Positions 1 to 5,231 of a stretch of 5,231 bases of DNA are shown here, in pieces; the stretch's first letter is position 1; every line of letters starts with the position of its first letter. The DNA comes from Pseudomonadota bacterium. Its GTDB lineage: Bacteria > Pseudomonadota > Alphaproteobacteria > Rhizobiales > Devosiaceae. The notes under the pieces are model-generated. The model saw nothing but the letters and a program-made list of their open reading frames with translations, ran no database searches and had not been told where the DNA came from. The position numbers and the translations under genes were made by a program. Where the stretch lies: positions 1 through 5,231 of the forward strand of contig JAEZBF010000180.1 in NCBI GenBank assembly GCA_023427545.1, in the 5' to 3' direction.

Positions 1-14
1 CCTCCGGGCGGCCC

Positions 15-40
15 GGAACTTTGGGCCCGGCGCTTGCATT
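15..40 (+). promoter_or_regulatory. Putative EcfG-type (general stress sigma) promoter, one mismatch
   Basis: GGAAC at 15-19 is followed by a 17-base spacer and CATT at 37-40. The known alphaproteobacterial EcfG consensus is GGAAC-N16/17-CGTT, so this differs only at the second base of the -10 element. The site ends 31 bases before the ATG of the small membrane protein, leaving a short leader that contains its ribosome binding site. The spacing and layout match the exact-consensus site upstream of the kinase (298-323), which raises its credibility. The -35 lies in a GC-rich inverted-repeat stretch (4-30), so chance occurrence is possible. Confidence 0.5.
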
Positions 41-61
41 ATCTTCGTTAAGAAATACAAC

Positions 62-65
62 GGAG
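62..65 (+). promoter_or_regulatory. Ribosome binding site GGAG fixing the start at 72
   Basis: GGAG lies six bases upstream of ATG 72. It supports that start over an in-frame TTG at 21, which lies inside the putative promoter and would add an unrelated 17-residue extension. Confidence 0.7.
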
Positions 66-71
66 ATCGAA

Positions 72-236
72 ATGCTCTACTACGCGCTGGTCTTCCTGGT
101 CATCGCTCTCATTGCCGGCGTCCTCGGTTTCGGCGGCATTGCAGGAGCTTCGGCCGGCATCGCACAGATCCTCTTTTTCGTCTTCCTCGCGTTCCTCGTG
201 ATCTCGCTCATCGTTGGCCTGATCCGGCGAGCATAA
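72..236 (+). CDS. DUF1328 (UPF0391, YtjA-like) small membrane protein
   Basis: This is a 54-residue, almost entirely hydrophobic protein. It matches the DUF1328/UPF0391 family (E. coli YtjA, about 53 residues) in length and pattern: an N-terminal MLYYALVFLVIALIAG-like helix (about 1-21), a Gly/Ala-rich turn (GFGGIAGASAG, about 19-29), a second helix (about 30-51) and a short basic end (RRA). It is therefore probably a two-pass inner-membrane hairpin. The biochemical role of the family is unknown. ATG 72 is chosen because a GGAG sits six bases upstream and because it gives the family length. The gene is monocistronic as far as visible: a putative EcfG promoter lies upstream (15-40) and a strong hairpin terminator follows (261-298). 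The context suggests an envelope stress or stationary-phase protein, but that is inference. Confidence 0.9.
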   Translation: MLYYALVFLVIALIAGVLGFGGIAGASAGIAQILFFVFLAFLVISLIVGLIRRA

Positions 237-260
237 CATCTTTCCTACTGCCGAGATGGA

Positions 261-298
261 TGCGGCTTCACCCCGGGGTGAGGCCGCATTCGTTTTAG
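261..298 (+). terminator. Intrinsic (rho-independent) terminator
   Basis: A near-perfect inverted repeat spans 261-288. A 12-pair stem (261-272 with 277-288, with a single T-G wobble) closes on a CCGG loop. It is followed by TTCGTTTTA (289-297). The GC-rich stem plus T-rich tail, placed 24 bases after the stop of the small membrane protein, fits transcription termination of that gene. The tail abuts the putative promoter -35 element at 298, so the two transcription units are separated with no spare sequence between them. Confidence 0.8.
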
Positions 299-323
299 GA
301 ACCAGTGGGTTGGAGCTCGCGTT
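298..323 (+). promoter_or_regulatory. EcfG-type (general stress sigma) promoter, exact consensus
   Basis: GGAAC at 298-302, a 17-base spacer (303-319) and CGTT at 320-323 match exactly the GGAAC-N16/17-CGTT consensus known for EcfG/SigT/RpoE2-type promoters of Alphaproteobacteria. It sits in intergenic DNA directly after the terminator and 33 bases before ATG 357 of the histidine kinase. Transcription would start near 330, leaving a leader of roughly 25 bases. That start would place the GTG at 336 almost at the mRNA end, and so argues for a kinase start at 357 or 375. Confidence 0.7.
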
Positions 324-356
324 TGATTTAACTCAGTGCGGAGCGGACACCGCGCA

Positions 357-1346
357 ATGCCTACAGAGACCGACATGTCGGGCGACGCCTTGCGGCTGCG
401 CGCCCTCCACCGTTGCCTGAGCGACCGCAACACTGGGCTGTTGCACGAGGGGTTGGACTCTGTCTGCGATCTGGCAGAGAACCTGCCGCCTACCTGGCCT
501 GCCCGGGACCCGCTCGGCCGCCGTGATGTGGATGCCCTGCCCCCTGAGCTTGCACGCCCGTTGGCGGAGGCCAAGGCGCTGGCGATTGCGACCGGCGAAG
601 CGCAGACCATAGAGCTCGAAGTTCGCAGTGTGCCGCGCAGGTTGTTCCGGGCGCAGTTGACGCCTGACCGCGAGGCTGATGGGCGTGTTGCAGGCCTCTT
701 CACGATCCTCACCGACATCACGGAGTCGCGCGAGCGCGAACTGGCGATCACCAGCCTCCTCCGCGAGGTGAGCCACCGTTCGCGCAACCTGCTGCAGATC
801 GTGCAGGCGGTGGCGATGCAGACGGCCAACCACAGTCAACGCGGCGAGGATTTTCTCGACAAGTTCCGCGGCCGCCTGCAGGCGCTGGCGAGCGCGCAGG
901 ACCTCGTCACCGAGAGCAATTGGCGCGGCACGCTGTTCCAGTCCCTCGTGACCGCTCAGCTGGCGCGGATCGGGCAGACATCGCTACGCTCCATCCGCAT
1001 TGTCGGAGAGAATCCGATGCTGCGGCCCAATGCGGCCCGGTATGTCGGGCTTGCGCTCCACGAGCTCGCGACCAACGCGCTGCTGCACGGCGCGCTCTCC
1101 GGCCGATCGCCTGGTACGGTCTGTGTCAATGCTTCCGTCAATCGCACGGTGGGCCTGCGCCGCACGCTCAATGTAGAGTGGAGCGAGGTGACCAGCGGTA
1201 CCTTACCTGGTCGCGACCGGCACTTCGGGACAGTCGTGCTGGAACGGATCGTACCCGTGTCGGTGGGCGGCAGCGCGCATTATGACCTGCAGCCCGACCG
1301 CGTCCTCTATCGCCTGACCATTCCCGCGAGCCAGTTCGAGGCCTAG
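357..1346 (+). CDS. PAS-containing HWE-family sensor histidine kinase
   Basis: This is a 329-residue cytoplasmic protein with no membrane segment or signal peptide. Residues about 25-128 look like a shortened PAS domain, ending in the typical PAC tail TDITESRERE. The dimerisation and phosphotransfer region follows, with EVSHRSRN and phosphoacceptor His140. The ATP-binding part has the N box LHELATNALLHG (His235, Glu236, Asn240), the diagnostic Trp-x-Glu (VEWSE, Trp275 and Glu277) and a G-box-like RHFGT (Gly291). The His, N-box and WxE set defines the HWE family, which often signals into the PhyR-NepR-EcfG general stress response of Alphaproteobacteria. Starts at GTG 336 and ATG 375 are also possible. 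ATG 357 is preferred because it fits a leader from the EcfG-type promoter and has GGAG (340-343), though with a long 13-base gap. No response regulator lies next to it in the window, so its partner and signal are unknown. The importer ATPase starts 63 bases downstream with no evident terminator between. Confidence 0.88.
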   Translation: MPTETDMSGDALRLRALHRCLSDRNTGLLHEGLDSVCDLAENLPPTWPARDPLGRRDVDALPPELARPLAEAKALAIATGEAQTIELEVRSVPRRLFRAQLTPDREADGRVAGLFTILTDITESRERELAITSLLREVSHRSRNLLQIVQAVAMQTANHSQRGEDFLDKFRGRLQALASAQDLVTESNWRGTLFQSLVTAQLARIGQTSLRSIRIVGENPMLRPNAARYVGLALHELATNALLHGALSGRSPGTVCVNASVNRTVGLRRTLNVEWSEVTSGTLPGRDRHFGTVVLERIVPVSVGGSAHYDLQPDRVLYRLTIPASQFEA

Positions 1347-1409
1347 CGGTTCCTCAGGCGTGTGATTTTCGCTTCCCCGCCGGGTGCCGGTCTGATTTGT
1401 TCCGGTCCC

Positions 1410-2180
1410 ATGAACATCGTCGAGATCACCGACCTCCATAAGTCGTTCGGACCGCTCGAGGTGCTCAAGGGCGTTTCGCTGACCGCCGAGGAAGGCCACG
1501 TCGTCGCCCTCATCGGCTCGTCCGGATCGGGCAAGTCCACCCTCCTGCGCTGCATCAACATGCTCGAGGTCCCCGACCGCGGCACCGTCGCCGTTGCGGG
1601 CGAGGAGATCCGCCTCACCGGTACACCCCCTCACCGACATTGCGCAGATGCGGCACAGATCAGGCGTGTTCGAAGCGGTATCGGTATGGTTTTCCAGCAG
1701 TTTAACCTCTGGAGCCATCTCACCATCCTAGACAACGTCATGGAAGCGCCGCTGCATGTGCAGAAGCGGCCGCGGGGGGAGGTCGAGGCCGAGGCGATCG
1801 AGATGTTGGGCAAGGTCGGGATTGCCGAGAAGGCCCACAGCTACCCGAGCCAGCTTTCGGGCGGGCAGCAGCAGCGCGCCGCCATTGCGCGTGCGCTCTG
1901 CATCAACCCCAAGCTCATGCTGTTCGACGAGCCGACCTCGGCCCTCGATCCCGAACTCGAGGCGGAGGTGCTGCGGGTCATCAAGCTGCTCGCCGACGAG
2001 GGGCGGACGATGATCCTCGTCACCCATGACATGGATTTCGCAAGGACCGTCGCGGAGCGCGTCGTCTTCCTGCACCAGGGCCTGATTGAGGAAGAAGGGG
2101 CAGTCGCCGAAGTGTTCGGCGCGCCGAAGTCGCCTCGCCTGCGCCAGTTTCTTGCCGCCGCCGGGCACGGCAGCGCTTGA
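1410..2180 (+). CDS. Polar/basic amino acid ABC importer, ATP-binding protein (HisP/AotP/OccP class)
   Basis: A 256-residue ATPase that would power the importer encoded by the next three genes. All nucleotide-binding motifs are intact: Walker A GSSGSGKST (36-44, Lys42), Q-loop at VFQQFNLW (Gln96), signature LSGGQ (149-153), Walker B LMLFDE (169-174, catalytic Glu174), D-loop SALD (177-180) and switch His206 in VTHD. The FNLWSHLT stretch after the Q-loop and the overall length are typical of the amino acid/opine uptake branch (HisP, GlnQ, OccP). ATG 1410 is chosen because the protein then begins MNIVEITDLHKSFG as in the family. An in-frame GTG at 1362 would add 16 unrelated residues. No strong ribosome binding site is visible before 1410. 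It is the first gene of the importer operon, whereas the Pseudomonas aotJQMOP operon has its ATPase last. Confidence 0.95.
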   Translation: MNIVEITDLHKSFGPLEVLKGVSLTAEEGHVVALIGSSGSGKSTLLRCINMLEVPDRGTVAVAGEEIRLTGTPPHRHCADAAQIRRVRSGIGMVFQQFNLWSHLTILDNVMEAPLHVQKRPRGEVEAEAIEMLGKVGIAEKAHSYPSQLSGGQQQRAAIARALCINPKLMLFDEPTSALDPELEAEVLRVIKLLADEGRTMILVTHDMDFARTVAERVVFLHQGLIEEEGAVAEVFGAPKSPRLRQFLAAAGHGSA

Positions 2181-2259
2181 TCGCCTCGCAGAATGGGCTA
2201 GCGTTGAACCCAGCCTTCGGCGCGGCTGCCCGGTCGCGCTGCAACACGCTGACCCCATC

Positions 2260-2264
2260 GGGAG
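2260..2264 (+). promoter_or_regulatory. Ribosome binding site GGGAG of the binding-protein gene
   Basis: GGGAG seven bases before ATG 2272 is one of the best Shine-Dalgarno matches in the window. It fixes the start so that the protein begins with its signal peptide. It fits the high translation expected of a periplasmic binding protein. Confidence 0.75.
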
Positions 2265-2271
2265 ATCATCC

Positions 2272-3030
2272 ATGAAATCACTACTGATCGCCGCGTTCGC
2301 CTTTGCGGCGCTCGCCGGCGGCGCGCAGGCGCAGCAGGTGCGCATAGCGAGCGAGGGCGCTTACGCGCCGTGGAACTTCATCGACGATAACGGCAAGCTC
2401 GCCGGCTTCGAGATCGAGCTCGGCACCGAGCTCTGCAAGCGCGCATCGCTGGACTGCACGTTCATCCAGAATGCCTGGGACACGATGATCCCGAACCTCA
2501 ACGCCGGCAACTTCGATGCCATCATGGCTGGCATGTCGATCACCGAGGAGCGCAAGCAGTCGATCGACTTCTCCGACAATTATAAGCCGCCAACGCCCTC
2601 GACCTTCCTCGTGCCGTCGGGGTCCACCGCTGCGCTCGATGCGCCGAAGGGGCTCAAGATCGGGGCGCAGACCGGGACGATCCAGGCGGCTTACGCCGAG
2701 CAGAACTACAAGGCCGACAATACGCTGGTCACGTTCGACACCGCCGACCAGGCGCTGGCTGATCTGAACGCCGGCAACCTAGATGCCATCCTCGCCGAGA
2801 AGGACTACGAGGCCGAGGTGGTCGCCGGGTCGGGCGGAGCGCTGAAGATCGCTGGTCCCGAGATCCCGATCGGCGAAGGCGTCGGCGTCGGGCTGCGCAA
2901 GGCTGACGATGAACTGGAAGCCAAGTTCAACGCGGCCATTGCCGAGATGAAGGCGGATGGGTCGCTGGATGCCCTGATCGTCAAGTGGTTCCCCGAGCAG
3001 GGTCCCGGCCCGTACTTTAAGACGCAGTGA
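2272..3030 (+). CDS. Periplasmic substrate-binding protein, family 3 (basic amino acid/opine type)
   Basis: A 252-residue precursor with a Sec signal peptide (MKSLL, hydrophobic core, then AGGAQA|QQ), likely cut after Ala20. The mature part is an SBP_bac_3 protein: EGAYAPWNF (28-36), GFEIELGTELCKR (45-57), MSITEERKQSIDFSD (88-102), GAQTGTIQAAYA (131-142), LDAILAE (170-176) and GVGVGLRK (203-210). Aligned from memory to the lysine/arginine/ornithine protein LAO, the pocket keeps Tyr31 (Tyr14), aromatic Trp69 (Phe52), Ser89 (Ser72), Arg94 for the carboxylate (Arg77) and Gln138 (Gln122). Asp11, which meets the basic side chain, is Glu28, as I recall it also is in opine-binding proteins. Asp161 appears as Glu176. 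Cys55 and Cys62 have the spacing of the LAO disulfide. This favours a basic amino acid or an opine-like ligand, but the exact ligand cannot be read from sequence. It lies 91 bases after the ATPase and is followed by a hairpin (3038-3063). Confidence 0.93.
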   Translation: MKSLLIAAFAFAALAGGAQAQQVRIASEGAYAPWNFIDDNGKLAGFEIELGTELCKRASLDCTFIQNAWDTMIPNLNAGNFDAIMAGMSITEERKQSIDFSDNYKPPTPSTFLVPSGSTAALDAPKGLKIGAQTGTIQAAYAEQNYKADNTLVTFDTADQALADLNAGNLDAILAEKDYEAEVVAGSGGALKIAGPEIPIGEGVGVGLRKADDELEAKFNAAIAEMKADGSLDALIVKWFPEQGPGPYFKTQ

Positions 3031-3037
3031 CATCGAC

Positions 3038-3073
3038 GCGGGCGGATCGATGGGTTCGCCCGCTTCTCTCTCT
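3038..3073 (+). promoter_or_regulatory. Intercistronic hairpin between binding-protein and permease genes
   Basis: Bases 3038-3047 pair with 3054-3063: seven Watson-Crick GC pairs, then G-T, A-T and T-G, closing on a 6-base loop. The stem begins seven bases after the binding-protein stop and is followed by the pyrimidine run TTCTCTCTCT (3064-3073). It lacks a true T-tract, so full termination is unlikely. Hairpins here in ABC operons commonly stabilise the upstream message or partly attenuate the downstream genes, giving more binding protein than permease. That role is inferred. Confidence 0.6.
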
Positions 3074-3087
3074 AAGCGGCGTGGCAC

Positions 3088-3924
3088 ATGCCTGACTGGC
3101 TGGCGAGCGGGGTTGGCGAGGACGTCGCCTACTGGATCGCCTATCTCACCAACGGTAAGCACCAAGCTTGGTACGCCAGCGTGCAGTTCACGCTGTTTGC
3201 AGCGTTCGCCGGGGCGGCGATTGCGCTGTTGCTCGGGCTCGGCGGGGCCTCACTCAAGAATGCCCCCTTCGCACCGTTCCGCTGGCTTGCGACGGGTTAC
3301 ATCAACATGGTCCGGGGCGTTCCGGACGTGCTGTTCTTCCTGTTCTTCCCGCTGGTGTTCGAGCAGGCGACCGAAGCGGTGCTGGCGAGCCAGATCTGCG
3401 ACGCTAGCACCGTAGCGCTCCGCGCCGGTCAATGGCCGCCATGCGAGGCGGCGAACCTGCACTTCGGCAGCTTCGAATACCTGATCCTCGCCAGTGTTTC
3501 GCTCGGGATCATCTACGGTGCCTCGACGGCCAACGTCGTCGCCGGTGCGATGAATGCAGTTGCCAAGGGACAGCTCGAGGCGGCGCGAGCCTTCGGCATG
3601 AGCCGCAGCCAGGTGCTCTGGCGGATCCAGATCCGGCAGATGTGGATCTATGCGCTGCCCGGCTTGTCCAACGTCTGGATGCTGCTCATCAAATCGACCT
3701 CGCTTCTCTCCCTGCTTCAGATCGTGGATATCGTGCGTTGGGCGGACCGGCTGGGAGCACCGAACTTCAACCGCGCAGCGGGCGCGGTACACGGCGACTG
3801 GCGGTGGGGCTATTACCTCGCGCTCCTCGTCTTCTACATCGCCCTGACGTTTGCCTCCGAGAAGGCATTCGCTGCTCTTACCCGCCGGGCAGGACGCGGC
3901 ATGCTGGCAGCCGCGCGATCATGA
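3088..3924 (+). CDS. Amino acid ABC importer permease 1 (HisQ/AotQ/OccQ class)
   Basis: A 278-residue inner-membrane protein with about five membrane segments (roughly 30-52, 80-95, 130-152, 189-212 and 240-262). The cytoplasmic EAA loop that docks on the ATPase is clear: QLEAARAFGMSRSQVLWRI (162-180, Glu164 and Gly170), followed by ALPGLSN (189-195) and IKSTSLLSLL (201-210). MVRGVPD (74-80) corresponds to the RGVP/RGTP stretch of amino acid permeases. A loop of about 35 residues (93-128), probably periplasmic, separates the second and third segments and holds Cys104 and Cys119. This is longer than in compact enteric HisQ proteins of roughly 230 residues. The start lacks a strong ribosome binding site. 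The stop codon overlaps the start of permease 2 (ATGA), so the two are probably translationally coupled and form a heterodimer. Confidence 0.93.
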   Translation: MPDWLASGVGEDVAYWIAYLTNGKHQAWYASVQFTLFAAFAGAAIALLLGLGGASLKNAPFAPFRWLATGYINMVRGVPDVLFFLFFPLVFEQATEAVLASQICDASTVALRAGQWPPCEAANLHFGSFEYLILASVSLGIIYGASTANVVAGAMNAVAKGQLEAARAFGMSRSQVLWRIQIRQMWIYALPGLSNVWMLLIKSTSLLSLLQIVDIVRWADRLGAPNFNRAAGAVHGDWRWGYYLALLVFYIALTFASEKAFAALTRRAGRGMLAAARS

Positions 3925-4664
3925 CCTGGCTCGCACCCATCCTGGGCGACATCGTGATCCTCGCCAAGCCTGCGCTGTTCAACCTCTACTTCGTGGCCGC
4001 GTCGGTGCCGCTTGGCTTCGTTCTTGCCATTCTTGTGGCGTTAGCCAAAGCCTCCCCAAACCCAGTCGTTTCGAGCCTCGCGCGCGGCTACATCTATGCG
4101 TTTCGTGGTTCGCCGTTCTTCATCCAGCTCTTCATGCTCTATTCCCTGGCGCTGGCATTCAACGTCTCCCTGTGGAAACCGATGGGCATCGACTGGCTGG
4201 TCCTCCATCCGCTGTTCCTCGGCCCTGCCATCCTCACCCTTAACACCACGGCATACACGGGGGAGATCTTTCACGGTGCACTGACCACGGTGCCGCGGGG
4301 CGAGGTTGAGGCTGCGCGGGCATATGGCATGAGCGGGTTCCAGCAGTTCCGCTATGTCGTCTGGCCGCACCTCATCCGCATCGCCTGGCCGGCCTACACC
4401 AACGAGGTGGTCTTCCTGTTCCATGCGACCGCGCTGGTCTACTTCACACTGCCGGTGATCGACGAGCAGAAGGATCTCATGAACAAGGCGAGCGAGCTGT
4501 TCGAGCGGGACTACAACGTCTTCCTCCATTTCTCCGTCGCCGGCCTCTACTTCCTTGCCATCTCGCTGGCGATCTTTTTTGTGTTCGGCGTGATCTACCG
4601 CCGGCTGATGCGCCATCTGCCGCAGCCGCCAAGGCTGCGTTTCGCCTCCCGTTGGCTGGGATAG
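3921..4664 (+). CDS. Amino acid ABC importer permease 2 (HisM/AotM/OccM class)
   Basis: A 247-residue inner-membrane protein and the second half of the permease pair. The start ATG shares ATGA with the stop of permease 1 and has no clear ribosome binding site of its own, consistent with coupled translation. Membrane segments are about 18-42, 65-82, 95-118, 155-178 and 203-226. Family marks include FRGSPFFIQLF (61-71), the EAA loop GEVEAARAYGMSGFQQFRYVVWP (starting at 127; Glu130, Gly136) and FHATALVYFTLP (167-178). The last resembles the LHSTALAF stretch of HisM, which supports the basic amino acid branch. The C-terminal tail is basic (RRLMRHLPQPPRLR). An in-frame open stretch upstream of 3921 overlaps permease 1 and is not real coding sequence. 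Its stop TAG overlaps the ribosome binding site of the hydrolase gene. Confidence 0.93.
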   Translation: MTWLAPILGDIVILAKPALFNLYFVAASVPLGFVLAILVALAKASPNPVVSSLARGYIYAFRGSPFFIQLFMLYSLALAFNVSLWKPMGIDWLVLHPLFLGPAILTLNTTAYTGEIFHGALTTVPRGEVEAARAYGMSGFQQFRYVVWPHLIRIAWPAYTNEVVFLFHATALVYFTLPVIDEQKDLMNKASELFERDYNVFLHFSVAGLYFLAISLAIFFVFGVIYRRLMRHLPQPPRLRFASRWLG

Positions 4665-4667
4665 GAG
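4663..4667 (+). promoter_or_regulatory. Ribosome binding site AGGAG overlapping the permease 2 stop
   Basis: AGGAG shares its first two bases with the TAG stop of permease 2 and lies seven bases before ATG 4675. Ribosomes finishing permease 2 would pass directly over it, so the hydrolase is very probably part of the same operon. Confidence 0.8.
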
Positions 4668-4674
4668 CCTCGCG

Positions 4675-5231
4675 ATGAGCTTTACCCGCGAGACGGTCGA
4701 ATTGCGCGGCGACACGCCCGGGGCGCCGACGACCCTCACCTACTTCCGCATTGGGCCGGAGGATGCGCCGACCAAGGTGCACCTGCAGGCCGCGCTCCAT
4801 GCCGACGAGACACCCGGCATCATGCTGCTGCACCACCTGCTGCCGCTGTTGCGGGCTGCGGACGATCGCGACGCGCTGCGGGCCCGGTTCACCCTCATGC
4901 CGATGGTCAACCCGCTCGGGATGGGGAACCAGGCGCTGCGCCACCACATCGGCCGCTACGACATCCGAACGGGCACCAACTACAACCGCGGCTGGCCCGA
5001 CCTGTTCTCCGCCGTACGCTCACAGCTGTCGGGCCGGCTGGGGGACGACCCGGAATTCAACGTCAACCTGATCCGCAAGGCGGTGGGTCAGTGGATCGAG
5101 ACGCAGCAGCCGCGTACGGCGGCCGAGGAGCTGCGCCTCCTGCTGCTGCGCGAGACGCACGATGCGGACTTCGTCCTCGACCTCCACTGCGACGCGGATT
5201 CGCTTATCCACATCTTCACCTCGCCCGAGCT
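4675..5231 (+). CDS. AotO-like zinc hydrolase, succinylglutamate desuccinylase/aspartoacylase family (partial)
   Basis: The gene is open from ATG 4675 to the window edge, giving 185 residues of the N-terminal part; the family is usually about 330-370 residues. It belongs to the M14-like AstE/AspA zinc hydrolases, which cleave N-acyl amino acids. LHADETPG (41-48) carries the zinc ligands His42 and Glu45, and DLHCD (169-173) carries the third, His171. NYNRGWPD (102-109) matches the Asn-Arg substrate-carboxylate motif (Asn104, Arg105), and MVNPLGMGN (77-85) is also family-like. The catalytic Glu expected further on lies outside the window. There is no signal peptide, so it is probably cytoplasmic. 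Its place after the importer mirrors aotO in the Pseudomonas aotJQMOP arginine/ornithine operon, where its role is not established. The ectoine enzyme DoeB is a relative, but its HGDEYEGP-type motif differs. The substrate is unknown; cleaving an imported conjugate is an inference. Confidence 0.88.
   Translation, partial: MSFTRETVELRGDTPGAPTTLTYFRIGPEDAPTKVHLQAALHADETPGIMLLHHLLPLLRAADDRDALRARFTLMPMVNPLGMGNQALRHHIGRYDIRTGTNYNRGWPDLFSAVRSQLSGRLGDDPEFNVNLIRKAVGQWIETQQPRTAAEELRLLLLRETHDADFVLDLHCDADSLIHIFTSPE

Noticed and set aside
4..30. GC-rich inverted repeats (CCGGGC with GCCCGG copies) as a terminator of an upstream gene
   Set aside because: No T-tract follows and the upstream gene is outside the window. 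Several alternative pairings exist, so no single structure is supported.
245..839. Long open frames on the minus strand opposite the kinase
   Set aside because: They lie antisense to a kinase with intact family motifs, have Arg/Ser-rich low-quality translations and match no family. They are typical shadows in GC-rich coding DNA.
1241..1266. Further GGAAC motifs (1241 and 2372 on +, and 1399-1403 on the minus strand) as EcfG sites
   Set aside because: No CGTT-like element follows at 16-17 bases, and the two + strand copies lie inside coding sequence.
2211..2228. Small inverted repeat CAGCC/GGCTG between the ATPase and binding-protein genes
   Set aside because: It has only five pairs with an eight-base loop and no T-tract, too weak to call a terminator or regulatory site.
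2086..2271. Upstream extension of the binding protein into the ATPase gene
   Set aside because: It would bury the signal peptide 62 residues inside the protein. The GGGAG at 2260-2264 points to ATG 2272.
1728..2345. Minus-strand open frame of about 200 codons across the ATPase and binding-protein genes
   Set aside because: It is antisense to clear ABC ATPase motifs and to a signal peptide region, and has no recognisable domain.
4041..4739. Minus-strand open frame of about 230 codons opposite permease 2
   Set aside because: It is antisense to a clear permease with an EAA loop; its charged, repetitive composition reflects the complementary strand of hydrophobic codons.
1410..5231. Ectoine uptake and degradation locus (ehuABCD with a DoeB/EutE-type deacetylase)
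   Set aside because: The gene order is similar, but the binding protein resembles LAO/opine binders rather than EhuB. The hydrolase has HADETPG instead of the DoeB-type HGDEYEGP, and no eutABC genes are seen.

Overview
The window is GC-rich with strongly G/C-biased third codon positions. It carries an HWE-family histidine kinase, a DUF1328 small membrane protein, and promoter-like sequences matching the alphaproteobacterial general-stress sigma factor EcfG. Together these point to an alphaproteobacterium. I cannot fix the order; Hyphomicrobiales (Rhizobiales) or Sphingomonadales would both fit. Every supported gene lies on the + strand. There is no sign of mobile elements, RNA genes or CRISPR.

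Left part (1-1346), stress and sensing. A 54-residue two-helix membrane protein (72-236) is followed by a strong intrinsic-terminator hairpin (261-298). Next comes a soluble PAS-HWE sensor histidine kinase (357-1346). Just after the terminator, and 34 bases before the kinase start, is GGAAC-N17-CGTT (298-323), an exact match to the EcfG consensus. A one-mismatch copy with the same 17-base spacer, GGAAC-N17-CATT (15-40), precedes the small membrane gene at nearly the same distance from its start. Both genes may therefore belong to the general stress regulon. HWE kinases are the class that feeds the PhyR-NepR-EcfG pathway, so a feedback loop is possible, but this is inferred.

Right part (1410-5231), a polar amino acid ABC importer operon of the HisJQMP / AotJQMP / Occ-Noc class. 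The order is ATPase (1410-2180), periplasmic binding protein (2272-3030), permease 1 (3088-3924), permease 2 (3921-4664, ATGA overlap with permease 1), and an AotO-like zinc hydrolase of the succinylglutamate desuccinylase/aspartoacylase family (4675 to beyond the window end). A 10-pair hairpin (3038-3063) between the binding-protein and permease genes could set a higher level of binding protein. Pocket residues of the binding protein, aligned from memory to LAO/HisJ and opine-binding proteins, suggest a basic amino acid or an opine-like conjugate. The solute would be captured in the periplasm, passed through the permease heterodimer driven by the ATPase, and perhaps deacylated or otherwise cleaved in the cytoplasm by the hydrolase.

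Nothing here is clearly a new system. The most interesting signals are the two EcfG-like promoters around the membrane protein and kinase, and the pairing of the importer with a substrate-unknown zinc hydrolase.
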